64,000 nucleotides of DNA. It comes from Papio anubis (taxonomy: Eukaryota; Chordata; Mammalia; Primates; Cercopithecidae). A model generated the notes under the pieces. That model was not told the DNA's origin, ran no database searches, and worked only from the letters and a program-made list of their open reading frames with translations. Positions 37,817 to 49,778 of the stretch are shown one piece after another. A program made the translations under genes and the position numbers. The DNA is taken from the NCBI RefSeq assembly GCF_008728515.1, contig NC_044995.1, positions 39,017,536-39,081,535 on the forward strand, written 5' to 3'. How positions within the stretch are numbered: position 1 is the first letter of the stretch; every line of letters starts with the position of its first letter.

Positions 37817-38870
37817 GTGCAGTGTCAGTGTATATGGGTCACTGTGTGTGTGTGTGTCTTGGAGTGTGATCACATGAGTGATTGTGCAAGGATCCCAGTG
37901 GGTCTGGGACCTGCTTGCAAGAGCCCAGTGGGCATAGCCAGCCCTGTTTCTGATCACGGTCTGTGGGGCAGAAAGTGGCAATGGGTGTCACTAGGTGTAT
38001 GTTTTGCTGTGTGGGTCTAGGGCAGTGATGAGGATCTTTGTGTTCCAGGATGTGTACACAGGTGCTCAGGAGTGTCAGGGATCAGGGCTGTCAGGACGTG
38101 GGGGCTCTGTGTGTCAAGGATGTAAGCCTGTGTGTCAGGCCATGCCAGAGAGTGTGTGTGTAGCCATGCGTGTGTATGTGTCTGTGTGTGAGAGAGAGCG
38201 AGGCCATGTCGGTGTGTGTGTCTGTGTATGAGGGAGGAGGTCTCTGTGTGTCCAGATATGTGTGTCTCTGTGTGTCAGGTCATATGTGTGTGTGTATGTG
38301 AGGCCATGTTAGTGTATGTGACTAGGTGTGTGTATGTATGTGTGTCAGGGAAGGGGGACCCTCTGTGAACCTGTGTCAGAGATGTGAGTCTGTGTCAGGC
38401 CATGTTGGTGTGTGTGATTAGTTGTGTGTGTTCATTTGTCAGGGAGGGGTGGTCTGTTGTGTGTCTGCGTCAGACCATGTCCGTGTGTGTGTGAATCAGG
38501 CCATGTCAACGCGTTTAACTATGTGTGGGGGTGTGTGGGTCTCAGGCCATGTCAATGTGTGTGTCTTTGTGAGGCCGTATCAGTGTGTGTAACTAGGAGT
38601 GTGGGTGGGTGTGTGGGTGTGTCAGGGAGGGGGGTCGGTGTAAACCTGTGTCAGAGATGTGAGTCTCTGTGTCCGGCCATGTCGGTGTGTGTGACTGGTG
38701 TGTGTGTGTGTCGGTGTCAGGGAGTGGTCTCTGTGTGTCCTGATGTGTGTGTCTGTGTCAGGCCATGTCTGTGTGTGACCAGCTGTGTGTGTATGTGTGT
38801 GTATCAGGAATCGTGTCCCTGTGTGCCCAAGGGTGTGTCTGGGTATGTGTGTGTCTGTTATTCCGTGCTT
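37817..38870. repeat. TG-rich minisatellite with TCAGGCCATGT units
   Basis: The phrase 'tgtcaggccatgt(c/t)(g/a)gtgtgtgtgact' recurs at irregular 40-130-bp spacing (for example near 38134, 38276, 38396, 38472, 38550, 38760), separated by TG runs. ORFs across it encode Cys/Val-rich low-complexity strings. Confidence 0.75.
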
Positions 38871-39850
38871 GGGGGCCTAGGACCCTGGGCTCCCACCGGT
38901 CTGGGCCTCCCCGCTGTGCCTGAGGCCGCCACGCCCCCACCAAGGCAAGGCTGTGGAGCAGGGAATCGATACGTCCTTAAAAATTCAAGGGTTTCTCGTA
39001 AACAGAAACTTTTAACACCGTTTAAAGTTTCAGGACGGCTGCGGCTGCCTGCCTCCACACCACCGCTGCCCCAGAAGGGGGAGGGGGCTCCGAGGGCGGG
39101 CTGAGAAGGGGGCTCCGAGGTGCGGGCGGGGGAGGAGTTGGAAGTGGAGCAGGGGTGCAGAGGGGAAGGGGCGGGGCCCCATGGGGGGCTGGGAGCGGTA
39201 AGGGGCTGGGGGAAGGGCCAGGAAGGGATTTGGGGATCAAGGGGGCTGGGCCCCTGAATGGATGGTTCTGGAAAGGGGTAGAAGACAGAATGGGGGTCCA
39301 GGGGTAGGGAGGGTAGGGGAGCTGGAAGAGGCAGAGGGAATGAACGGAAAAGGGTCTGGGGGGCCTTTGAGGGGCCCTAGAGAGGCTGGGATGTCTGGGA
39401 GAAGGAGTTGGGACATGTGGGCTTTCCGGGAGTGATGGGGGATGGAGGCGGGGCGGGGGCTTGGATGGCTGTAGAAAGGAGCAGAGGCAATGTCTGGGGG
39501 ATCTGGGGGGCCTGGGTGAAGGGGACAGCAGATTAGTGTGGGTCTGTGGGGGGATTGAGAGGGAAACTGTGGGAAAGGGCCGGGGGAGGTGTGAGACCCT
39601 TCACGGAGCTGGGGGCTTGGAGGATCTTGAGAGCCAGGCAGACCCTGCCCACTCCCTGCAAATGGCTGTGAGGGGGCACATGGCTCAGAAATCCCCAACT
39701 CCAGCTGTCCTACCCCACCTTTCAGCCTGTGCTCCAGCCCTGACCACCAGCCCCCAGGTCCCAGGCTCCTGGGCTGATGGTTCCTCATGGCCTTTCTGGT
39801 CCTTGCACCTGGCCCAGACCTAGGCTCTGCTTGAATCACCAACCCAGCCC
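38871..39850. other. Intergenic unique sequence
   Basis: GC- and G-rich unique DNA (notably 39060-39560) with a short AT-rich islet at 38965-39035. No exon is recognised. Confidence 0.5.
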
Positions 39851-41700
39851 CACTGCACACACCATGCCCATCCTTCATCCACACGCACAACACCCAGCCT
39901 TCATCCACATACGCAACACCCAGCCTTCATAGCCTCATCCACACACACAACACCCAGGGCCTTCATCCACACGCACAACACCCAGCCTTCATCCACACAC
40001 ACACAACACCCAGCCTTCATCCACACACACAACACCCAGCCTTCATCCACACGCGACAACACCCAGCCTTCATCCACACACACAACACCCAGCCTTCATA
40101 GCCTTCATCCACACACACAACACCCAGCCTTCATCACACCATACACCCAGCCTTTCATCCGCCACACACAACACCTAGCCTTTCATAGCCTTCTATCCAC
40201 ACGCATAACACTCCAGCCTTCTATCCACACGCACAACACCCAGCCTTCATCCACACGCACAACACCCAGCCTTCATCCACACGCACAACACCCAGCCTTC
40301 ATAGCCTTCATCCACACACACAACACCCAGCCTTCATCCACACGCACAACATCCAGCCTTCATCCACACACAATGCCCATCCTTCATCCACACACAAAGC
40401 GCCTATCCTTCATTCACACACACAACACCCAGCCTTCATCCACACACACATCCAGGCTTCCATAAATTCCTAATAATAATAACACCCATACTTCATATAC
40501 ACACAACACCCGTCCTTCCACACACACACAACACCCAGCCTTCCATACACACACACAACACCCATCCTTCATCCACACACACACAACACCCATCCTTCAT
40601 ACACACACCTACAACACCCATTCTTCATACACACACACAACACCCATCCTTCATCCACACACACAACACCCAGCCTTTATCCACACACACAACACCCAGC
40701 CTTCCTTACCCCTACACACAATGCCCATCCTTCATCCACACACAAAGCACCTATCCTTCATTCACACACACAACACCCAGTCTTCATCCACACACACATC
40801 CAGTCTTCCATGCCTCCACACACAACGCCCATCCTTCATCCACACACACACACAACACTCAGTCTTCCATACCCACACACAAAACGCCCATCCTTCATTC
40901 ACACACACACAACACCCAGCCTTCATCCACACACACAAAACACTCATACTTCATCCACACAAACGATGCCTATCCTTCACCCACACAAATAACACTCAGC
41001 CTTCATCCACACACACAGCACCCATCTTTTGTTCACACATACACCTATCCTTAATTCACATACACAACACTCATCCTTCATCCACATGCACAACATTCAT
41101 CCTTCACTGACACGCATGCACAACACCCATCCTTCATTCACACACACAACATCCATCCTTCATTGACACACATGCACACACTCAGCCTTCACTGACACAC
41201 ATGCACAACACCCATCCTTCATCCACACACACAACATCCAGCCTTCCATAAGCACACACACAACACCCAGCCTTCAATACGCATACACAATGCCCATCCT
41301 TTCATATGCACACACACAACACCCATCCTTCATCACGCATTACACATAACACTCCATCCTTTCCATATACGCCAAGCATTACACAACACCCATCCTTCAT
41401 CACGCACACACACAACACCCATCCCTCATCATGCACACACACAACACCCATCCTTCATCACGCACACACATACAACACCCAGCCTTCCACACGCACACAC
41501 ACAACACCCAGCCTTCCACACGCACACACACGACACCTAGCCTTCCATACGACATGACACGCAGTCTTCCATATGCACACATGACACCCAGTCTTCCATA
41601 TGCACACACACCCCCCAGCCTTCCATACGCACACACACAACACCCAGCCTTTCATTTCCATATGTACAACGCCTAGCCCCTTCATCCACACACATATTCT
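39851..41700. repeat. 26-bp minisatellite (ccttcatccacacacacaacacccag-type units)
   Basis: Dozens of tandem units, each a 'ccttcatcca' block, a CA run and an 'acaacaccca' block. Typical period is about 26 bp with insertions such as 'tagcctt'. The second half drifts to 'ccttccatacgcacacacac' units. Because 26 is not a multiple of three, all frames cycle, giving repetitive ORFs on both strands that should not be taken as genes. Confidence 0.93.
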
Positions 41701-41701
41701 C

Positions 41702-42585
41702 TCCTACTTTTTGAGACTGGAGTCTCACTCTGTCACCTGGGTTGGAGCGCAGTGGTGGGCGGCCCTGGCTTCACTGCAAGTTCCGGCCTCCTGGGTTCAA
41801 GTATTCTCCTGCCCCACCCTCCTGAGTAGCTGGGACTACAGGTGTGTGCCACCACACCTGGCTGATTTTTTATTTTAGTGAGACAGGGTTTCTTTTTTTG
41901 AGAGAGTTTCACTGTTGTTGCCCAGGCTGAGTGCAATGGCACGATCTCTGCTCACTGCAACCTCCTCGGGCCTCTGGCCCATGACTCTCCTGCCTCAGCC
42001 TTCAAGTAGCTGAGGACAGGATGCACCACCATACCCGGCTAATTTTGTATTTTGTAGCTTACAGGGTTTCTCCATGTTGGTCAGGTTGGTCTCTCGGCTT
42101 CCCACCTCAGGTGATCTGTCCACCTGGGCCTGGAAGTAGACATGTTTTGAGCCACCTACCTCTGACCTATGGACCAGGGTTTCACTGCTAGACAGGATGG
42201 TCTCACCTACTTGGGCCTCTGACCCTCAGCCTCCCAAAGTGCTGGGATTACAGGCGCGGAGCCACTGTGCCCGGGCTTCCTTTTTTTTTTTTTTCTTTTG
42301 AGACGGAGTCTCAGCCTGTCACCCAGGCTGGAGGCAAGGTGGAAAGCGATCTCTGCTTAGTAAGCTCCGCCCTGGGTTCACGCATTCTCCCAGCCTCAGC
42401 TCTAAGCAGCTGGGACTGCAGGAAGCCCACCACCACGCCTAATTAATTTTGTTTTTTAGTATTTTTAATAGAGACAGGGTTTCACCATGTTAGCCAGGAT
42501 GGTCTCGATCTCCTGACCTTGTGATCCGCCCGCCAGCCTCCCAAAGTACTAGGATTACAGGCATGAGCCACCGCGTCCGGCCATC
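41702..42585 (-). mobile_element. Cluster of three Alus inside the minisatellite
   Basis: Three reverse-orientation copies (about 41702-41885, 41890-42280 and 42281-42583), the middle one with partial internal duplication. They contain unusually many small indels relative to other Alus here. The satellite resumes immediately afterwards. Confidence 0.8.
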
Positions 42586-43042
42586 TCTCCTTCATTTTTA
42601 CACACACAACAGACCCTTCATTCACACCCACACAACATCCTTCACACACACAAACTTGTCCTTCCATTCATAAACACAGGACACCAGCCTTCCAAAGGTG
42701 CACACACACACATCCTTCACACACACAGTCACAGACTCTATCACACTCAATATCACGCCAAAACACCTATTTCCTTATTCATTCACACACACAACTTATC
42801 CCTCCATTCACACAAAAACACACACTTAACACACACACTTCCATTTGTACACACATACTCCTCCCATAACACCCTCCCATGTACACGCCACACTCTGTCT
42901 TCCTTGTATTCAAACACAACTCTCACACCACATCCACACTCACACAGACAAGACACTCTCACATTTACACACACACATCCTCATTCAGAGTTCTTTCCCC
43001 ACACTCAGCACCCCTCCTCTACACTGACAGCAACCTCCTGCA

Positions 43043-43077
<35 letters not shown>

Positions 43078-43085
43078 CCTCGCTC
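42586..43085. repeat. Continuation of CA-rich minisatellite and (CA)n
   Basis: Degenerate 'ccttcattcacaca' units as at 39.85-41.7 kb, then CA-rich sequence ending in a CA microsatellite at about 43044-43076. Confidence 0.8.
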
Positions 43086-43840
43086 TGCTCCCCTCCACAA
43101 CTGCAAATGGGAAGAATTTATGGGAAGGCAGAGGGACTGCCAGAGAGGGCAGTGCAGCGCTGCCCCTCCCCATCCCCCCCTCCCCAGAGCCCAAGTATTA
43201 GGGTACACCTGGCCTTCAAGAAATCTCACGGGAGGAGGGTGCTGCCAGGGGGCTGGGCACAGCTGGCGTGCCACAGCTGGAATCCCCCACATTCCTCCCT
43301 GCCGGGCTGCCCACCTGGCTGTGGCTGGCAGCAGGTGTGTTCCTACCATGCAGGTGTGTTGGGGGAGGAGGAGGAGCGGGAAGCGGGAGCCAGGCCCATG
43401 GCACTACCTGGCCAGGATGCTGCGGGCAGTGTGGGTGGGGGTGGGGGAAGGGCTGAAACATCTGGGCTCTGGCAGCCACATTCCAGGGCACAGAAGGTGG
43501 GGCCGGGCAACGTGAGGCTCCAGGGCTGCTTGGCAACTGAGCAGGGCTCTTGGGCGAGGTGGGCAAACATCTGGCATGTGGCATAGGCAGGGAGCCAGGC
43601 CATGGGTGCTGCCAAGCTGGGAGAAAAGGGTGCTCTAGGCACCCCCAGTAGGACCTGGATCCCCACTCCCACCAAGAGGGCCTGATGCCCCCGTACTTAG
43701 CATGGTAGGCATGATCTGTGCCCTGGGCCTGGGGTCCTAGCCTTGAACTCACTGTCCACCTTCCAGGGTGATCTAGAAGCCCCTCTTAGGGACTCAGTCT
43801 GGGGAGTTACAGGTCGTTGCTCCTAAAGCATACCTCGAGG
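43086..43840. other. Intergenic unique GC-rich sequence
   Basis: No repeat or exon recognised; ORFs of 178-235 codons crossing it are extensions of CA-repeat frames. Confidence 0.5.
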
Positions 43841-44410
43841 GGCACCCACAACCACACCACACACGTGGATGCAGGCACCAGACTCTATCACACTCACTCA
43901 GGGGCACCCAAACATACACAGGCACACTCAGACACACAGAAATACAAACCCTTCTCCTTCCCTCTCCCCTCCCCTCTTTTCCTCTCCTCCTCTGTACCCA
44001 CAGATAAAATCCACGATGACACACAGACACAGGGTCACCCAGATACCGTCACACACCCTTCTAGAATATCACACAGACATACAAACACACACAGTCACGC
44101 CAGTAATCCCACACAGACCTTCCCATAGCCACCCACAGAGTGACAGCCAGGTCATACACAGAAAGACCTTCACCATCACACAGATCCCCATAGAGACCCA
44201 GATAATACACCAAATTGCAAAGACACACACAGACACACACAGTTACACGGACTCCCAGAATCTCACGCTGAGCCCAGTTCCACAGGTACACACAGGCCAC
44301 CCTAAGTCACACAGGTTCACAAAAATCTCACACAGGACTGCACATACCCAATGGGTCACACACGTTGATGTTCTCAAAATCATCCACAGATGTAGCACAC
44401 AAAACGTCAC
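43841..44410. repeat. CA-rich degenerate sequence
   Basis: Irregular 'cacacagacacac', 'tcacacag' words without a fixed unit. Confidence 0.5.
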
Positions 44411-44415
44411 TCAAA

Positions 44416-44682
44416 GGCCAGGCATGGTGGCTCATGCCTATAATCCCAGCACTTTGGGAGGCCCAGGCGGATGGATCGCTTGAGCCCAGGAGTTTGAGAC
44501 CAGCCTGGGCAACATAGCGAGACCCTGTCTCTACAAAAAATTTATAAATTTTCCAGGCATGGAATGTGCATCTGTGGTGCCAGCTAATCAGGTGGGAGGG
44601 TCACTTGAGCCCAGGAGGTTGAGGCTGCAGTGAGCATTCCAGCCTGGGCAACAGAGTGAGACCCTATCTCAAAAAAAGAAAT
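44416..44682 (+). mobile_element. Old Alu with internal deletion
   Basis: J-type, about 267 bp; the right arm is shortened before 'gcagtgagcattccagcctgg'. Confidence 0.85.
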
Positions 44683-44683
44683 A

Positions 44684-44992
44684 GGCCAGGCGCAGTGGCT
44701 CACGCCTGTAATCCCAGCACTTTGGGAGGCTGAGACGGGCCTCCCAAAACCTGAGGTCAGGAGTTTGAGACCAGCCTAGCCAACATGGCAAAACCCCATC
44801 TCTACTAAAAATACAAAAGCTAGAAGGGCATGGCGGCATACACCTGCAATCCCAGCTACTCGTGAGGCTGAGGCAGGAGAATCACTTGAACCCGGGAGGC
44901 GGAGGTTGCAGTGAGCCGAGATCGCACCACTGCACTCCAGCCTGGGTGATAGAGTGAGACTCCGTCTTGAATAAAAAGAAAAAAGAAACAAA
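44684..44992 (+). mobile_element. AluS-like element
   Basis: Inserted at the tail of the preceding Alu; contains an odd 'cctcccaaaacc' replacement after 'gagacggg'. Confidence 0.85.
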
Positions 44993-46700
44993 AGTCACAC
45001 AAAGATATCTAGATCATGCACACACACAGGGAAACACAGACACACACTCACACTTGCCCAGGCAGCACAGCCTGGGCAGGGCCTCCTGTAGCTGTCGCTC
45101 ATCTGGAGACGAAAGGGAAGGAGTTGGGGAAACATTTCATTTGCAATGGGCCAGCCAGAGACCCACCCGCCCTGGAAACCTGGCCCTGGCTCCTGAATGG
45201 AGCCTCTGTGCACTGCCGCTGGGGCCGCCAGCAATGCTCAGCCATCCCAGGGTGTGGGTATCAGAGCGGGTGAGTCGGCTACACTGAGTTCCTGGCCAAG
45301 CCACGTATGCTGGGAACCTGGGGCCTCCAGGGCCACCCAGCCAGAGGCCAGAGTCCCCTAGACTGGAGAAGCACATCCCATCCCACCCCCTGCTGGTCCC
45401 AGCTGCATCTAGAGGCCACTCCTCCAAACCCAGCCTATGGAGGGGAAGACGGAGGGACGAGGTTCTGTGCCCCAGCTGGCGTCGAATCTCCAGGTGTCCC
45501 TGTCTCAGGCTGACATGCGGCCCCTGGCGAGGCAGCTGCCAATCCCATGCTAGGAGCCCACTCACTCCAGCACCCGGCTCCCTGTGCAGCCTGGAAGTGG
45601 GGGTATGACAGTCATAGCCCTTTGGTTCAGATCATCAAACACAATCACTGTCGCACCTTCAACCACACAAAGATCCATGCAGTCACTGCCACAGTGTCAC
45701 CTGCACAGCAACACCATCACACCCTCGGCCACTCTGTCACATGAAGAACTACGGTCACACCCTTGACAATTCTGGTGACACACACCTCAGCTGCACGGTC
45801 TCATACATCCTCACAGGAACCCCGACACTCTGGCCCTCACAACACATTAACGTCACACTGGCCAGCAGAGGCACACTGACATACTCAGTCCACATGTCCC
45901 TGCAGCTGTGCTAGCCACGTGGCCACACGGAGTCACCGCCCCACCCGGTCACAAGGAGGAAAAGCAGCACTGACCACTGCCTCCCCAGGGTGCAGACTGC
46001 AGCTGTCCCTTGATCAAGGTTTGACCCAACCCAGTTATTCCAATAGCACAATAACACACCCTTGTCACGGTGTCACAGAGCAGGCAGCCAGTAGGTACAG
46101 ACCACTGGTCACAGTCACTCTAATAGCACACACTCACAGTCTCCCTGTTGCAGGTGACAGGTACACATCTCACTCACACTGCCACACAACGCCCACAGTC
46201 CCCGGACCAAGGAGCTACAATGCAACCGTGGGTGACAGCCTCACCACGATTACAAGGACAACCTGTCACACAACAGTCACTCTCCCAGTGCCTGTCACAA
46301 CATTGAGACAGCCCCTTAGCCGTCCACACAAGCAGCCAGGCATGCTGACTGGGCCCCCACGATTGTCCCTAGGACACCCCCGCCCCCGAGTCTTGGAAAC
46401 AGGGACAGACACACGCCGACACCCCCCTCCCCTTTTCAGTCAGTACAGGCAGAGCAGGGAGGGGGACTAATGGACGCGCAGCTGTTGGCAGTGGGTGCCA
46501 GCCCCCCCACCTCATGAATATTCATCAGCTGGGGCTCTCCTGAACCTGTGGGGAGTCGGAGGTCCCAGGCAGCTGGTCACCCCCTTCCATGCCAGGAGGC
46601 CCCCAGGTGGGGGAGGAAGACTCGGCCAGGTCCCCGAAGTGCTCTGAACTCACACCCAGTTCCACACAGAAGCACACATGAGTTTGTGAACACAGACCCC
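44993..46700. other. Intergenic, partly CA/GTCACAC-rich
   Basis: Unique GC-rich sequence at 45060-45600, then sequence scattered with 'gtcacac' words to about 46440. The 183-codon ORF at 45919-46470 is a low-complexity Thr/Ser-rich reading and is not supported as a gene. Confidence 0.5.
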
Positions 46701-47200
46701 CTGACACGCAAACAACATTCACACAAACTTACAATCACACCCATCCACCATCACAGACACACATACACTCATACACACACACACACCAGGCATGCAAACA
46801 CAGCCACACACACCACATCCAAACCATAGACACCCACAACACACACACACACACGCCAGACATGCAAACATGGTGCACACACAGTCACATGAACTCACAA
46901 CCATACAACCACACCCAAACCACAGACACTCATCATACACACACATACACACACACCAGACATGCAAACATGGGGCTCAGTTACATGAAGTCACAACCAT
47001 ACCCAAATTACAGACACCCACCACACACACACACAGACGCCCCAGACATGCAAACATGGGACACAGTTCCCCGAACCCAGAACCATACTCAAACCACAGA
47101 CACCCACTATACACACACACCAGACAGGCAAACATGGGGTGCACAATCACAGGACCACAAACACACGGACACACTGTCACACACAAATGACACCAGCTAA
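46685..47200. repeat. ~80-100-bp tandem repeat with CAGACATGCAAACATGG core
   Basis: The core occurs near 46789, 46856, 46957, 47042 and 47121. Each copy is followed by an 'accatacccaaaccacagacaccca' type segment and a CA run. This gives repeated HANMG/TQTTDTHYTHT strings in translation. Confidence 0.85.
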
Positions 47201-47459
47201 CATCATCACACACAGGCATGAAAATACAAACACACACACTTCCAATCACATGGGCCCCCAAGTCACCCCCAAATTACAACCAACCACTTCTCAACTTCTC
47301 ATAAAACACCCACACAAGCGCACAAACATGGACCCACAAATTCGCACACACATATACCCACTGACTCATGCGAACTCAGACACACAACCATCCCCAAGGA
47401 GCACTGCCTTCTCCTTCCCCTTTCTTCCTTCCTCCTTCTCTCTCTTTCACACTGGGATA

Positions 47460-47515
47460 TCGCTCTGCCCATCGCCCCCGTTTTACAGATGGGGAAACTG
47501 AGGCACTAAGCAGCT
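47460..47515 (-). mobile_element. MIR core fragment
   Basis: 'cgttttacagatggggaaac' then 'tgaggcactaag' in reverse MIR sense. Confidence 0.55.
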
Positions 47516-47519
47516 GAAG

Positions 47520-47800
47520 GCCCCTTGAAGCGGGGAGGACCGCCCCTTCTGACTCTGGGCAGAGGCTACTGCCGCGCGCCCCCTGCTGGCCTGGCCCCTC
47601 CCTGCAAGAGCGCGCGGGACGGCGGCGCGCGCGACGGGCACGCGCCTGACGTAACCATGGCATCCTCTTGGCACGCGCGGCCCGCGCGCAGGGAGGGCGG
47701 GGCGGGCGCGTTGCCATGGCGCTGGCGGCCCGCGTGAATGGGGCATTGTTCGCCGCGGCGCCCGGGCCGTCCTGGACCCACCCGGACCCACCCGGGTCGA
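47520..47800. promoter_or_regulatory. Small intergenic CpG island
   Basis: Very CpG-dense, with a CRE-like TGACGTAA (47647-47654) overlapping GTAACCATGGCATC (47651-47664), and a second related word GTTGCCATGGCGCT (47710-47723). Both resemble RFX X-boxes (GTNRCC-AT-GGC…). It probably drives an unannotated non-coding transcript or acts as an enhancer about 11.5 kb beyond the DAND5 stop codon. No convincing coding exon is attached. Confidence 0.5.
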
Positions 47801-48088
47801 CAGAGACGGGGAGACCGGGACGGGGAGAGACAGAGAAATGGGGAGAGAAGAAAAACAGGAGAGACAGGGAGAGACCAGAGATGAGAGACACAGAGACGGG
47901 GAGAGACACAGAAATGGGGAGAGAAAAAAGAGAGACAGGGAGAGACCAGAGATGGGAGACCCAGAGAGACCAGAGAGATAGGGAGACCTGATGAGGAGAC
48001 AGAGATGAGGAGACACGAAAAGACACTGGGAGAGCCGGAGAAAGCTGGAGAGATTGAGAGACAGAGAGATGGGAAAACAGATGAGAGA

Positions 48089-48356
48089 GGCCGGGCGCAC
48101 TGTAATCCCAGCACTTTAGGAGGGCGAGACGGGCGGATCACGAGGTCAGGAGATCGAGACCATCCTGCCCAACATGATGAAACCCTGTCTCTACTAAAAC
48201 AGAAAAAATTAGCCGGGCGTGGTGGTGTGCGCCTGTAGTCCCAACTATTCGGGAGGCTGAAGCAGGAGAATCGGTTGAACCCGGGAGGCAGAGGTTGCAG
48301 TGAGCCGAGATCGCCCCACTACACTCCAGCCTGGTGACAGAGTGAGACTGCGGCAG
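48089..48356 (+). mobile_element. Alu with short 5' deletion
   Basis: After ggccgggcgca the usual 'gtggctcacgcc' is missing. It ends in a GA-rich tail that merges with the minisatellite. Confidence 0.88.
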
Positions 48357-48690
48357 AAAGAGAGAGAGAGAGAGAGAGGAAAGAAGGGAAAGAAAGAGAG
48401 AAAGAGATGAGAGAGATAGGGAGACAGAAGAGATGAGGAGACAGGGAGATGGAAAGACATGGGGACTGCGTAGGGAGAGACAGAGATGGGGAGAGACAGA
48501 GACACGGGAAGAGCTGGAGGGACTGAGAGACAGAGAAATGGAGGGAAAAAAGATGGGAGAGACAGGATGAGAGAAGAGATACGGGGACAGAGCGATGGAG
48601 AGAGACAGGGAGACTAGGCAGGGAGAGGCAGATAAGGAGACACTGGGAGAGAAAAAAGACAGAAAGAGACAAAGATAAAGGCAGAGAGGA

Positions 48691-48995
48691 GGCCGAGCAT
48701 GGGGGCTCACGCCTGTAATCACAGCACTTTGGGAGGCTGAGGTGGGCAGATCATTTGAAGTCAGGAGTTTGAGACCAGGCTGGCCAACATGGAGAAACCC
48801 CCATCTCTACTAAAAATACAAAAATTAGCCGGGTGTGGTGGTGCATGCCTGTAATTCCAGGTACTCGGGAGGCTGGGGCACGAGAATTGCTTGAACCTGG
48901 GAGGTGGAGGCTGCAGTGAGCCGAGATGACACCATTGCACTCCAGCCTGGGTGACAGAGCAAGACTCCGTCTCAAAAAATAAATAAATAAATAAA
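48691..48995 (+). mobile_element. AluS-like element
   Basis: Full-length with an AAATAAATA tail, inside the GA minisatellite. Confidence 0.9.
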
Positions 48996-49090
48996 CGAGA
49001 AAAAAGGAGGAGAGATAGGGAGATGAGAGAGACAGGAAAAAAATGGGAGAAAAAGAGAGAGATGGAAACAGACATAAACAGGACAAGATT

Positions 49091-49408
49091 GGCCAGGCGC
49101 GGTGGCTCACTCCTGTAATCCCAGCACTTTGGGAGGCCGAGGCAGTCGGATCACGAGGTCAGGAGATCGAGACCACCCTGGCTAACACAGTGAAACCCCG
49201 TCTCTACTAAAAATACAAAAAATTAGCCGGGCGTGGTGGCGGGCGTCTGTAGTCCCAGCTACTCGGGAGGCTGAGGCAGGAGAATAGCATGAACCCGGGT
49301 GGCGGAGCTTGCAGTGAGCCTAGATTGTGCCACTGCACTCCAGCCTGGGCGACAGAGTGAGACTCGGTCTCAAAAAAAAAAAAACAAAAACAAAAAAAAA
49401 AAAAAACA
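49091..49408 (+). mobile_element. AluY-like element
   Basis: Full length; duplication 'aggacaagatt' before and 'agggcaagattt' after. Confidence 0.9.
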
Positions 49409-49483
49409 GGGCAAGATTTAGGGCTGGGAAGAATGGACAAGAGGAGATAGAGTGGGAGAAATTAGACACAAAAGGGGAAATAA

Positions 49484-49778
49484 GGCCAGGCGCAGTGGCT
49501 CACGCCTATAATCCCAACACTTTGGGAGACTGAGGCAAGCGGATCACAAGGTCAGGAGTTCAAGACCAGCCTGACCAATATGGTGAAACCCTGTATCTAC
49601 TAAAAATACAAAAATTAGATGGGTGTGATGGCACGCGCCTGTAATCCCAGCTACTCATGACGCTGAGGCCGGAGAATCATTTGAACCCAGAAGATGGAGG
49701 TTGCAGTGAGCCGAGATCACGCCACTACACTCCAGCCTGGGTGACAGAGCGAGACTCTGTCTCAAAAAAAAAAAAAAG
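49484..49778 (+). mobile_element. AluS-like element
   Basis: Full length with a 14-A tail, followed by GA-rich unique sequence to about 50020. Confidence 0.9.

Larger units (their letters stand above)
47803..49090. repeat. GA-rich minisatellite, interrupted by two Alus
   Basis: Imperfect units of the GGGAGAGACAGAGAT type at 47803-48088, 48357-48690 and 48996-49090. The Alus at 48089 and 48691 split it. Confidence 0.88.

Noticed and set aside
39851..41700. Possible CRISPR array or repeat-protein gene
   Set aside because: The units are degenerate, contiguous and CA-based with no unique spacers, in a primate genome. The repeated Val-Trp-Met-Lys and His-Thr strings are translations of a minisatellite with a non-triplet period.
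45919..46470. 183-codon Thr/Ser-rich ORF
   Set aside because: It follows scattered 'gtcacac' words, with biased composition and no splice or promoter context.
49207..49440. Numerous 60-140-codon ORFs with 'ETESHSVAQAGVQW' or 'SLPSSWDYR' motifs throughout 21-64 kb
   Set aside because: These are the well-known translations of Alu elements, not genes.
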